Shown piece by piece: positions 36,101-48,100 of a stretch of 64,000 nucleotides of DNA; the stretch's first letter is position 1, and each line of letters starts with the position of its first letter. This stretch comes from Ottelia alismoides (lineage: Eukaryota; Streptophyta; Magnoliopsida; Alismatales; Hydrocharitaceae). The notes beneath the pieces were generated by a model. The model had not been told where the DNA came from. It searched no databases and worked only from the letters and a program-made list of their open reading frames with translations. The position numbers and the translations under genes are program-made. The DNA lies in NCBI GenBank assembly GCA_037367405.1, contig JAZKJV010000603.1:1488001-1552000 (forward strand), in the 5' to 3' direction.

Positions 36101-39100
36101 ATAATAACTTCCCTACTAGCTCTCTATATCTTCTCTTGTCAACTTCTTCAGAATCATCATCATAAAGCTCGGCATTAGGATCCATAGGAGTGGTAGCAGA
36201 CCTACATCCTGTCATGCCCGTCTCAGTTAGGAGATCAATAACATATTTCCTTTGCGTCATTACCATGCCCCATTGATTCCTTGCTAATTCAAGACCAAGA
36301 AAATATTGAAGATTGCCAAGGTCCTTGGTCACAAATTGTTGTCCAAGAAAATCCTTAGCTACCTGAATACACTGCTCGTCATCACCTGTAACGATGATGT
36401 CATCCACATAGACCAGTATAGCAACAATACCTCTCTGGGATCTCTTCACAAAAAGAAAGTGATCTGCAGTAGATATGGTAAACCTCTGTTGTTCAATCAA
36501 CTCTGAGAGTTTTTGAAACCAAGCCCTCAGACTCTGTTTAAGACCATAAATTACCTTGTGAAATCTACATACTATATGCGGCTCCCCCTCAACAACAAAC
36601 CCTGATGGCTGCTGCATGTAAACTTCCTCCTGCAAGTCACCAAACAAAAAGGCATTTTTAACATCCAATTGAAATAGAGGCCAGTCACGTACCACAACAA
36701 CAGAAATCATGATCCACAGAATAGAGTGGCAGGCAACAGGGGAAAACGTATCTTGATAATTGTTAGAGTATGCGTCACTTATTTGTATAGATGGATAAAT
36801 GGATCCATCCAGGATCCATTTATCACATCCATAGTTTTATCCCACATCTACCAGTAGTGGGACTTGGAGGTCTATGGAGACTATATAAGAAGCCCTGACC
36901 TTCCTGTATCAGATGAGAAAGTGCAATGCAATATATGGCCCTTTGAGACCTTCCGTGGTTTCATCTCACTCCTTAGGTAGTAGGGTTCCAAGTTAAAATC
37001 CTGCGTTATTCAATGTTTATTCATTTTATCTGATACGCTTCCGCATTCTTATTTTCTAACATGGTATCAGAGCGGGTTCAATTCTCGCGGATTCATTCTT
37101 GAAGATTTAGTTTTATGTTCATATTCTGTCGAGATTTGAATATGTACAATTGTTGATCAAAGATTATTATTGGCGCTCGAGATTTGTTTTGTTCAAGATC
37201 GGATATCTTCCGGAAACACTAGATCTTCAGTCCTGGGTGCACGCTCCATCGGTCGCATCTTCGACAGTCCCATCTCTAGGAAGGCGGCTGCATCTTCTCC
37301 ATAGGCGGAACCCTAGGCGCCCGATCTCTCCATGCCTACTCCAGAGCAATAACTCTCATTGCCCCTCCTATCGTTCCCATCAGGCGGCGACACCACCTAT
37401 GATTTCTGGTACTCCAGGCGCGCATCTCGTAAGGAAGGAGCTCCAGGCGGTGTGCTCCTCCCTCACTGTTCCCAGCGGTGACGGCACATGCAGATCCGTC
37501 CTTCTCCATCTCCTCTCACGCGGCATAGGCGAAGCCGTCCTTCTCCACCTCAGCCTCACCATCCCCAGCCGAAGGCGACCATCCCTCTCACGCATCCCCA
37601 TCTTGGGCGGCGGCGGCTCTGAAGGCTTCAGGCGGAGCGCTCCTCCCCAGACGAGGAGTCTCTTCTCTAGCGGCGCTTCCCCTTCGTGCAAGAGGCAATG
37701 TTCCTCTCAAATCAGGGCCCCTCCCCCCTCTTCGAACTAGTCGGCGCTGGCAACAGTTGGGGATCCCATCGGTGGCAGCGATATGCGATGGAAGGGTTTC
37801 CCGGGGAATGCTAAATAAAGCCCCGATAAGGCCTTAAAAAATATTTTTTTGCTGTTTCCTTGCCCAAAAGTGGGCGGAAAGTTGTAAAAAAAAGAGGAGG
37901 AGAGGTAGAAAGGCCCCAAGTGAGCCAATGATTTTATTAAAAAAAGTAAGAGAGGTAAAAAAAAGTAAGGGTTGGACCTTTTGGCCGAGATATTTTGTTC
38001 AAAAAAGAGTTTTTGAGAAAAGGCACGTACAAAAGAAAAGCCGTATGCAAAAGGAAAAAGAAAGAAGGGAAAAGCCGACAAAAAAGTTTGAGTGAAACTA
38101 CTAAAAAAACAAATTTTTATGAGAAGAATAGCCGTAAGATTGAAAAGAGAATTCGGAAAAAATCGTGATCGGCTAAGTGTTCCATTGATTTTTGTTTCCC
38201 CTATTTTCTTGTCTTCTCCCAACTTGATCGATGTCATTGTTTTCCGACAAGTATAGGAGCAATGTGGAGTATTGTGTAGTCACATATCTATTCCAGTTCA
38301 AATGTCAGATGCCAGACCAGCCAAATGTTCAGACTCTACAGTTCAGTTTCAGACTCTACGGATTGGTTTAGAGTCCAAGTTCGAGGCACTCCATATTTGA
38401 GTGACCCATTTTCTTGAAGTTCTCCAAAGAGAGACTCCTTTTCAGATGCACATGCGTGCGATCATTATTTGTGTGGTCCCCATCTTTTGTTTTTTGGTCA
38501 GAGTTTTCATGTGATTCATAGGGCTCCAGAGTAGAGATCACATTCCCTATGCCATGTGAGCTAGAGTTTTCATGTGGTTTCTTAGGGACTCCAGAGTAGA
38601 GATCCCATTCTCTGTATGGGAGAGACCCAGTTCTTGGATGTGGAGACTTTTCAGACTCCATTCTCCAACGACCGCGGGCTCCGACGAGGATGATTCCACA
38701 ACTTTTTCATTTCGCCCTTTCAGAGATGGAGCAGATGTCCACATATTGTGGCTGGACAGAGTTCTCCAACGAGGATACTCATTTTCAGTTGCAGTGATTC
38801 TGACATGCGCAGTACAGAGCACATGCTCTCCGACGAGGAGATTCAGTTTGACTCACACTCCAGCCCGTTTATTCCTCCTCACATGCATGTCATGAGAAGC
38901 AATGTCCTCGCCAGCAGCTGATAGTTGTACGCGTTGAGTTGATATTGTATGTAGTGTCTTGTTTTGTGAGTTTGAGTGATTTTTTCTGTTTATCCAAGCT
39001 GAACATTGCATGCACCACCTTGAGGGGGTATGTTAGATTATGCGTCACTTATTTGTATAGATGGGCAAATGGATCCATCTAGGCTCCATTTACTACATCC

Positions 39101-42100
39101 AGAGCTTAGTCCCACATCTACCAGTGGTGGTGGGACTTGGAGGGCCTTTGAAGACTAGATAAGAAACCCCGGCTTTCCTATATCAGATGAGAAAGTGCAA
39201 TGCAACATATGGCCCTTTGAGGCCTTCTCCCATGGTTTCATCCCGCTCCTTAGGGAGTAGGGTTTCACGTTAAAATCTCACGTTCTTCAATGCTTATTCT
39301 TTTTATCCGATAAGCTTCCGCATTCTTATTTTCTAACAATAATCCACTCCATACGTCTGGGTGAATCCACACGCAACAAGTCTGGTCTAGTATCTGTCCA
39401 CTGTGCCATCAGCACGATGCTTCACCGTAAACACCCACTTGCTCCCACAACAGATGTACCGTGGGAGCATTAACAATACTTCATGTGCCTCAAGATTGCA
39501 ACGTTGCCATTTCTGTCTCCATAGCAAGACACCATTGACTAACATGCAATGCTTCCTAATATGACCTTGTATCTCCACTGCAGACAGACTCACAACAAAC
39601 CTCTGAAACTCCTCTGAAAGATGTGTAAGAGAGATATGGGAAGCAAGAGGATAAATGGTGCATGTACGCCTCTGCTTCAGTAGTGCAATGGGCATATCAA
39701 AATCCTCAACCTCCTCAGTGACTTGAACATCTATAACCTCTTGCTCATCCTGCTGTAAATGCAAATCACTAGTGCCATCAGTAGAAACCAAGTGTTCAAA
39801 ACATACCTGGGACATTCTGGATGTTGGAGGAGGCACATGAGCACGAGGTCGGCACTGGTAAACCCGTGGAAAACATGAGGGTGCAGTAGGTGAAGTTGGT
39901 GGAAGCGGTGGAGGTGGAGATTGTGAAGAAGGTGGTGAGAAAGTAGCATTCGGTGTAGACAAACTTGGAGATAAAGGCATGTATACCTCTTCTTTAGATT
40001 CCGAAGGAATTAGCTTATCACCTGTAGGAGAGAAGAACATGGTAGACTCAAAGAAAGTGACATCAACACTAACATAATACTTCCTACAAATATGGTCAAA
40101 GCAACGATATCCCTTTTGAGTCCTGGAATATCCGACAAAATCATAGTTGTCTACTCTAGGAGAGAGCTTGTCATGACCAGGGGACATATGATGTACGAAA
40201 GTAACCGACCCAAAAAACACGAGGAGTGAGGGAGAAAAGATCTTTGTCGGGAAACACAATCAAGAACGAGATCTTCTCTCCCGACACAGACGAAGGCATA
40301 CGATTCACCAGATAGCAAGCTGTTACGCATCTCCCCAATATGAATGAGGAGCATGGCTCTGGATCAAAAGGGTCCTGGTAACATCCAAAAGATGATGATG
40401 TTTGCGCTCAGCCACCCCATTCTGTTGGGAAGTATAAGCACACGAAGTCTGATGAACAATACCAAGGGTTTTGAGAAACCGTGAGAGTTGAAGGTTACAA
40501 AATTCTAATGCATTGATATAATGGATATGCTTGACATTCACAGGAAAACATTCTTTATTTCATTAATGAACAACTGAATAACATGACTTGCATCAGACTT
40601 GTTTTTAAGCAGAAAGACCCAAGACAACATGGAAAAATCATCCACTGCAACAAGATAAAATCTATGCACTTGATGGTCTAAAATCTATGCACTTGATGGT
40701 CTGAGACACGACTCAGACCCTAAATGTCAAAATAGATTAACTCAAAAACACTGTTACTACTGCGGCCTTGACGACTCTGAAAAGTAGATCGGTGATGCTT
40801 CCCAAGTTGGCATGCCTCACACTGAAAGGTAGAACGAGGGGAGATCTGAGGAAGAATGTGGGACAACTGTAGGAAGATGGGCAAATCAGAGGTGCCACAC
40901 ATACGGAGAGACTGATCCATTGTGTAGAAATGAAGTACCGGCATATGGAGATTGGACCAATCTATACAAACCTCCTTGCTCACGACATATCCAATCACCC
41001 TGCCCATAAGAATGTCCAGAAACACAAGGGATGAAGGATCAAATATGGCACAACAATGTAAATCTTTGGTGATTTGACTAATAGATAATAAATTCATAGA
41101 AAAATCAGGAGTGAGTACATTATGTAGGCGTATCCCTGAAGTCAACTGCACCTCCCCCTGACCAGTAATAGGAGAGTAGGTTCCATCTGCTATGACTACC
41201 GATCTACCTTGATGAGTCGACCTGTATGTAATAAATTGGCTTCTATCACCACAAAGATGGTGTGGAGCTCCTGAATCCATGATCCATTCTGATAAGTCTA
41301 CCCTGTTATAGCTAGTAAGAGCATATGATGTACCTGATGTAGATGCAAATGCTGAGGTGGCTACCTCTGAGGATCTCAGAGGAGTGCTGGACTGACTAGA
41401 TGCAAGCATGATCTCTCTCTCTCAAACGAGCTGCAAAATCATCGCGTCTCTGATCAGAAGCAGGAGGTGGAAAAATAACATGCTCAGTCTTCTATGCAAC
41501 ACACACTGAAGGAGGAAACCATGCTTAGAATAGCATGTATCCTCAGAGTGTCCATGCCTGTGGTAGTAAGTGCAAGGCTGACAGGGTCGACTACCCCCTC
41601 CTCTATCACGGTTACCACGACCACGGTACTGTGTAGAGCTTCCTCTACCACGAGGCGCAACCATAGCAGAGGAGGTATGGTGGCATCTGTAAAGATCTAT
41701 GATCGAGCAACGTCATACTCAGGATCAAGAGCTGCTAGAAAAACTCCAGTCATCACGAAATTTCTGTATGCCTTGAGTTGTTCTGGCTTAGCAGTCAAGG
41801 GGATGAAACCATGAAGCTTCTGAAACATACCCCTTAGAGAGGTGTAGAGGGTATGGAGAGGACACCCATTCTACTTCGAAGTAAAGATATCATTCTGGAG
41901 TTGCAGTATCTTCGATTCATTTTTCGTCGGGGAATACGTGGCGATGTAAATGTCCGACATAACCTTTGCAGCAGACTGACTCAGAATATCGTTGGCTATC
42001 TCGATTGATACGGTCCTAGATAGCCATACACACGCATACGCATCGTCTGCCTCCCATGATGCATTAACCCCAGTCTTGTCGCTAGGTTCATCCTGTATGA

Positions 42101-45100
42101 GGATGTGCTTCTTGCCGTTACACCGCATTAGGCTCATAAACTGCATAACCCATAGATCATAATTTGTCCCATCCATCTTGACAATGGGTACTGGATCTTT
42201 AAAAGTACCCATGGATGAGACTTCGACTTTGGAGTCAACTCTGTTGTCTGGCATGATGACAACAATGACAAAGACTGGGGTTGTAGACAAGATTGACCGC
42301 GTCTACACATTCATATAGAAAGACGATTGTGGGTGTAGACTCATACCACAACCTCTTACATCCGTTTGAGGTCTCTCTAGGTAACTAGGATGATTTTAGA
42401 TTGCCAAATCAACCGTACAAACCCAAAGATCAGACCTTGAAACTGTCGAACAGGGACCCCTAGTGAGCCACGCGGCCCCTAGGATGAAGATGGAGTCCGC
42501 AGAGTGTGGCAGGGACTAATTGCAGCAAGGTTTGTAGCCCTAGGCCATCATACCAGAGGCTGGCGGCATTGGCCGCCACTACTGTTGCTGTGCGAGGTGC
42601 GATGGCGTTGGTGGCGGTCGGTGACGCCCGCTTTGCTCTTGGCGGCGCATGCATTAGGGTTTTGGTGGGGAGGGGTATCTAGGGCACAGGCTCCGGCCTA
42701 GGACCGTCGCTCTGATACCATGTGGAAAGGAAAAGTAGAATTGTTTATTCATCGTAGCCCTAGAGCTCTCTTATATAGGAGAAAAGCTCTATGGGAAAAT
42801 TACATAAAGTGGACTGGATGAATAAGAAATATAAATACACCTCAGAGAGATACAAATATCTCAACAAATCTTACTATAAAATATATCGCTATTGAGCTTA
42901 TACTTTTGCTGAGCTTATGCCTCTAATTTCTCCGTTCTGAGATAATACTTCTGGTTATGTTATGCCTATGTTGATTTAAAATGTGCATTGTTTTTCGATA
43001 TAAGATATCTCAAAGGGAAATACTACATTGATTAGTCCAATGTGGCTACTGTCGTGATTAATCTAGCGTGGCTCATCTTTGGGTTGGTTTATGATTTTGG
43101 ACATAATATGTGTAATCGAGACTGCAAAAGCATAATATCAAAGAAATAGAATAAACATGAAGAACACCGAGACTTTTACATGGAACCCTACTCTGTAAGG
43201 AGCGGGATGAAACCACTGGAGAACGCCTCACAGGGATGATGTTGTATTCATCTTTGTCATCTGACACAATGGGTGTGGGGCTTCTTATATAGCCCCCACT
43301 GAGTCTCCAAGTCCCACAACTAGTAGATGTGGGACTAAACCACTGGATGTGGTAATTGGACCCTGGAGGGATCCAATTACGCATCTATACATGACGCATA
43401 TACTCCAACACTCTCCCTCAAGCTGGAGTGCAATGCTCAACTTGGACAAATAGAAAGAAATCTCAAACTCACAATACAAGGCACTACAGATAATATCAAC
43501 TCAACGCATACTCTACTGTCGGTTGTTGTCGAGGACATTGCTTCTCATGTCGTGCAAGTGAGGAGGAACAACATGATTGGAGTGCGAGTTGAACTAGGTC
43601 TCCTCGTTGGAGAACATGTGCTCTGTACCGCGTTTGTCAGAGTTACTGAAACTGAAATGAGTTTCCACCTGGAGAACTCTGGCTCGCAACTGCTCCATCT
43701 CTCTGAAGGGCCGAACTGGAAAAAAGATGCGGAAACATCCTTGTAGGAGCCCATGGTCGCTGGAGAATGGAGTTTGAAAGTCTCCTCGTCGGAGAACCGG
43801 TCTCTCCCATACCAGCTTAGAGAATGGGATCTCTACTCCGGAGTCCCTATGAAACCACATGAAAACCCTAGCCCTCAATGGCTTAGAGAACATGATCTCT
43901 ACTCTGGAGTTCCGGTAGATCACATGAAAACTATATGTCCAAATCAAAGATGGGGACCACACAACTGATGTTCGCATATCTACAATTGAACTGAAGACTC
44001 TGAAACAATCTGCCGAGTCTGAATCTGAACTGTTTGTAGAGTTTGACAACTGGAATGGCATCTGGACTGAAGAATCTGAATATGAGCCATATAACTCTAC
44101 ACAATGCCCCCCGTTTTTTTCATACTTGTCAGAATACAATGACACCGACAAAGTTGGGATAAGACATGAAAATATAGGGAGAAATAAAAATCGACATAAG
44201 CCGATCTCAATTTTTTCCGACTTTTCTTCTCCCATTTTTTATTTTTTTTTGTACGGATTCTTTTTGTACTATCATTTTTTTCAAACAACAACTCACTGTT
44301 GGGCTAAAATAAACATGACCTTCCTTTTTTGTTTGTTTGTTGGTCCCTCTCCTTCTTTCTATCCCCCTTTTTTTACATTTCGGCCCAACTGGGCCTTTAC
44401 AAAATTTTCAATGAAAATAAAAAATGCAAGGAATTGCTGCTATTTAGGGTTCCCCTTGTGGGAACCAACTCCAATTACCCCCAATGGAGTTTCCACCGCC
44501 GCTCGAGATCTGCTGGTGCCTCCTCTTGGGATATGTTGAAGGAGTATTGGCGATGCACCATGCTAGAGGTAGCCTGGAAGATGCTTGCCATCGCTGCGAG
44601 ACCACGGAGGGGCGTCACCGCCTACTGGAGTTGTGGCTAGGCGACGCTTGAAGGTGGTAGGCGTGGCAGGATGGAGTCGCGTGGGGGAGATATGTGTCAC
44701 CTAGAGGCGCAAAGCCTGGTGTGACAGAGATCCGAGAGGGTGGCGACGATCGAGAGGGCGATGCGTCACCGTCGCCATCACCTCTTCTTCTTCTTCTTCA
44801 GTTTTTTTTCCACGAACGCTGGATAGCATCTGGAGATCGCCTTCTTCTTCTTCTTCGAATCGTTACTTGGAATGCGAGTTGGAGTGGATCAGTGGTGCTG
44901 CCGTGTACGTGCGCTGAGGCGGTGCTGTAGCGAGAAAGAGATGGGGGCATGCGGAACAGATCGCTCCCCGAACTGGTTTAGAATAATGTTGCTGCTGAAT
45001 GCGATTGGGGCTTTTGCTGCTCCAGAAAGTTGAATGACGTTGAACTTGCGGATAACACACACAGATGCAAAACTTGATGTCGTCCATTACATGATCTGTG

Positions 45101-48100
45101 CATACAACATGATGACTGGATCCACAATAAAACTAGGGTGGATAGATGCAACACGGAGATGGATATGATCAGTTGACAACCTGATATTGAGGAACAAGGG
45201 TTTCAGAAGAAACCCTAGAATTTGTTTAAACATGAACATATCTTCAAATAATAGCTGAACACGAATAAATAATCTTAAAACAACTAAGAATCGACCTGCT
45301 CTGATACCATGTTAGAAATCGAGATTGCGGAAGCGTAATATCAAAATTAGAATAAACATGGAGAACACTTAGATTTTTACGTGGAACCCTACTCCGTGAG
45401 GAGCGGGATGAAACTACGAGAGAATACCTGAAATGGATGATATTATATTCAACTTTCTCATCTGATACAATGGGTGCGGGGCTTTTTATATAGCCTCTAC
45501 TAAGTCTCCAAGTCCTACAACTAGTAGATGTGGGACTAAACCACTGGATGTGGTAATTGGACCTAGGAGGGATCCAGTTACCCATATATACATGACACAT
45601 ATACTCCAACAATATGTGTATCAACTTATATGCATAACATAATTTTGGGGGCATTATATCTTATTTGAGGTCGGATGAAGCATATGATTTTGGGCATATC
45701 ATGCCAGGTACAGGTTATTACATTCCTTAACCATGTTTTAATTCAATATTGCTTTAGTATTACTCAAATATGAATAGGCGACGCTGATGATCAGAAGATG
45801 GGCCTGGGCAGCGGTTTTACGACTTGCTTGGGCCCTGCTGAATGTAAGATGGGCCTGTGCGGAGGATTCATGGCACACGTAGGTTTCGTAGTTGTTTGGA
45901 GTTTGGAGGGGTTGCACTGTGCTATTGGCTGTGCTAGCTGCGGCCCTAGTTGGAGTTCCAGGGCTTCTCGTGGTGCGAGGTCCTATCGATGGGGGTTTAG
46001 GGCCCCTTTGTGCGCCCAATGGGGGTTATGCTTCTTCTGTTGGGGCTAGGGGTGGCGTTGGCTCTGGGAAGTCACCATGAGGAAAACTGTGGTTGGGGGA
46101 TGCCATTAACACCAGTTCGAAGTTGGACTTTGCGAGGACCGGGGTGGGGGGGGGGTGGGGGGGATTGGGGTCTTTTTGGAAGGAAGTTGTGGGTCTGAGT
46201 GAGGGTAAATCCTTGTATAGAGTGTGGGACAAGAGTGAGGATGACAGGAAGATGAATATGAAACCGGTGTTGGAGAGCCGAATCTGGTTCATAATGAGAA
46301 TGATGAGTCGCACTTGGGTGAAGGTGCACATGCGAATGCTGAGCGTTGGCAGTCGCCTCGTTAGTGGGCACGACGTCATTTGTGGTGTTTTCATTTCGGC
46401 GGAGAATTCCATCTAGCAAAGTCACGTGAGAAGGAGGTGGTGTGGGACAAGGGTGAGGATGACAGGAAGATGAATATGAAACCGGTGTTGGGGAGCCGAA
46501 TCTGGTTCATAATGGGAATGATGAGTCACTCTTGGGTGAAGGTGCACATGCGAATGCTGAGGGTTGGCAGTCGCCTCGTTGGTGGGCACAACATCATTGG
46601 TGGTGTTTTCATTTCGACGGAGAAGCAAAGTCACGTGAGAAGGAGGTGGTGTGATCTGGGTATGGGAAGGAAAGGCACCTGAGTGCAGATTATTCATTCA
46701 AGGATGTCTGGATGAAGAAGGGTGTTAGGGGGTGAGTTGTCGAAGGGAGATGTTGGTGGAGTGTTGATTGGTGAAAAGGCTTGATTCAGGATCTTGATTT
46801 GGCAATGGAGGGTCTCATGCTTGGGCTTTATAGGAGATGTGGCGAGTCTTAGGTCGGGTGCTCTTTATGTGCGAGGTTTGTCTATGGATACGAAGGAGTT
46901 CTTGAGTGGAGCTGTGGTGGGCTGGTCGAGTGGGATCCTTTGGTGGAGACCGAAATTCTGTGATGGGCTATGAAGGACTCTCTCTTCTTTGTAAGGGTTA
47001 GGGGCCTGTTGATCATGTCTCGGAAGTTTGCGACGGTGAAAGATGCACTGGCGCTGTTGGGGGAGGTGGTGGCCGTTCCCTGGGACGGTTTGAGGTTGGG
47101 GGAGCTATTTGATTTAGGTGCTGAGGTGAGGAATTGGGTGCCAATCCTACCACCATGGTATATCTTTTGGGTAGGACAATCGATTTTTCCATTTGGGCTG
47201 TCAGCGGTGCAGTCGGACACTAAGGAAGAGGATATGTCGTCAATAGCCGATGAGGAGCTGAAGTAGCAGATGCTGGGGATGTGCATGTGCCTGCTGAGAT
47301 GGTTGGTGACTAAGAGCCATATGTCCAGATGGAGGTTGATCAGTTTGGCCTTGATGCCAGAAATGTGGTTGATCCTGTTGTTTTGCTGTTATGGATTCCT
47401 GTGATGGTGGCTTGGAAGTTTGAGGTCTCGGCATATGTTCAGAATGTGCAGTTGGCTATTTGCGGAGGGTTAGATTTGGCATAAGTGAAAATGGTTGGTT
47501 GAAATTCAAATCCTAAACCTAATTGCTTAGGAGAAAGTTATATCTGAATCAAGAACTAAACAAAATAGGTCGAAATGGATAGGTGCCTGTGGAGTTGAGG
47601 GTGTGAGACCCTGCGGTCGTCTCTCCAGGGCCGACTTGTTGGAGTCCAAATGTGGGTGGTGATGTGTTGCGCGGTACAAGGTGGTTGATCACCTTGGATC
47701 CTCCTCCACCTTGTTCCTTCGCTCATTGGAGGTCTCTGCTCGACTGTCACCGGAGGGCTCTCTCTAAAACTGAAGAAGGTTTTATGGAGTGCGTAGGAGA
47801 TATTGAGAGGGGTTTTAGTGCTTTAAAAAACCAACAGAGGAATGAGAAGTTGATCAATCGAATGATTGTCATAGAAGATGAATCAACAACCTCCAACCTG
47901 AAGGTTGTTGGAGATTCATTCGACCAACATAGTCGGATGGAGAAATATCAACAAAATCTAGTGGTTGGTGCATCCCAGTGCAAACATAGCAGAGAACACG
48001 AACAGAAAGGGCACCTGGGGACGATGCCCTTGGTTGCAACACATTTTGCCAGCAGGTAATTCTCGGTTTAAAATCCTTTAAAAAGCAATATAAATACCAA

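Larger units (their letters stand above)
36761..39338 (+). mobile_element. Family N non-autonomous LTR element N4
   Basis: LTRs are 36761-37061 and 39031-39338 (TGTTAGA...CTAACA). Perfect ATAAT duplications lie at 36756-36760 and 39339-39343, inside the RT gene of B1. The PBS TGGTATCAGAGC is at 37062-37073; the polypurine tract is TTGAGGGGGTA. The 1969-bp interior has a GC-rich part with recurring CAGGCGG motifs (open frame of 196 codons, 37150-37740), an A-rich tract 37850-38160, CTTCTCCCAACTTGATCGATGTC near 38215, and the doubled hairpin module at 38519-38606. No gag-pol is present. Confidence 0.95.
33689..42866 (-). mobile_element. Copia element B1 (minus) with two nested insertions
   Basis: In minus orientation the 5' LTR is 42721-42866 and the 3' LTR 33689-33831. 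Perfect AATCT target duplications lie at 33684-33688 and 42867-42871. The PBS (reverse of GCTCTGATACCA) is at 42709-42720. A LINE (33840-35445) and family-N element N4 (36761-39338) inserted later. Without them B1 is about 5.0 kb, a full-length copia. It is the same family as C1, sharing LTR ends, leader motif CGACGGTCTTAGACCGG-like and pol wording. Its LTRs are clearly more diverged than those of C1. Confidence 0.95.
43111..45611 (-). mobile_element. Family N non-autonomous LTR element N5 (minus strand)
   Basis: In minus orientation the 5' LTR is 45310-45611 and the 3' LTR 43111-43410. Perfect ATATG duplications lie at 43106-43110 and 45612-45616. The reversed PBS CTCTGATACCA ends at 45309, and the reversed polypurine tract CTCTCCCTCAAGCTGGAG starts at 43411. 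The interior has no gag-pol. It shows, on the minus strand, the paired hairpin module (43825-43910), the CTCCGACGAGGAGAC motif, the A-rich tract (44220-44420) and a GC-rich part (44460-44780). Confidence 0.95.

Noticed and set aside
47880..47925. Inverted repeat AACAACCT...AGGTTGTT as a terminator or hairpin RNA
   Set aside because: A single short stem in unassigned DNA with no second copy or conserved context; chance is likely.
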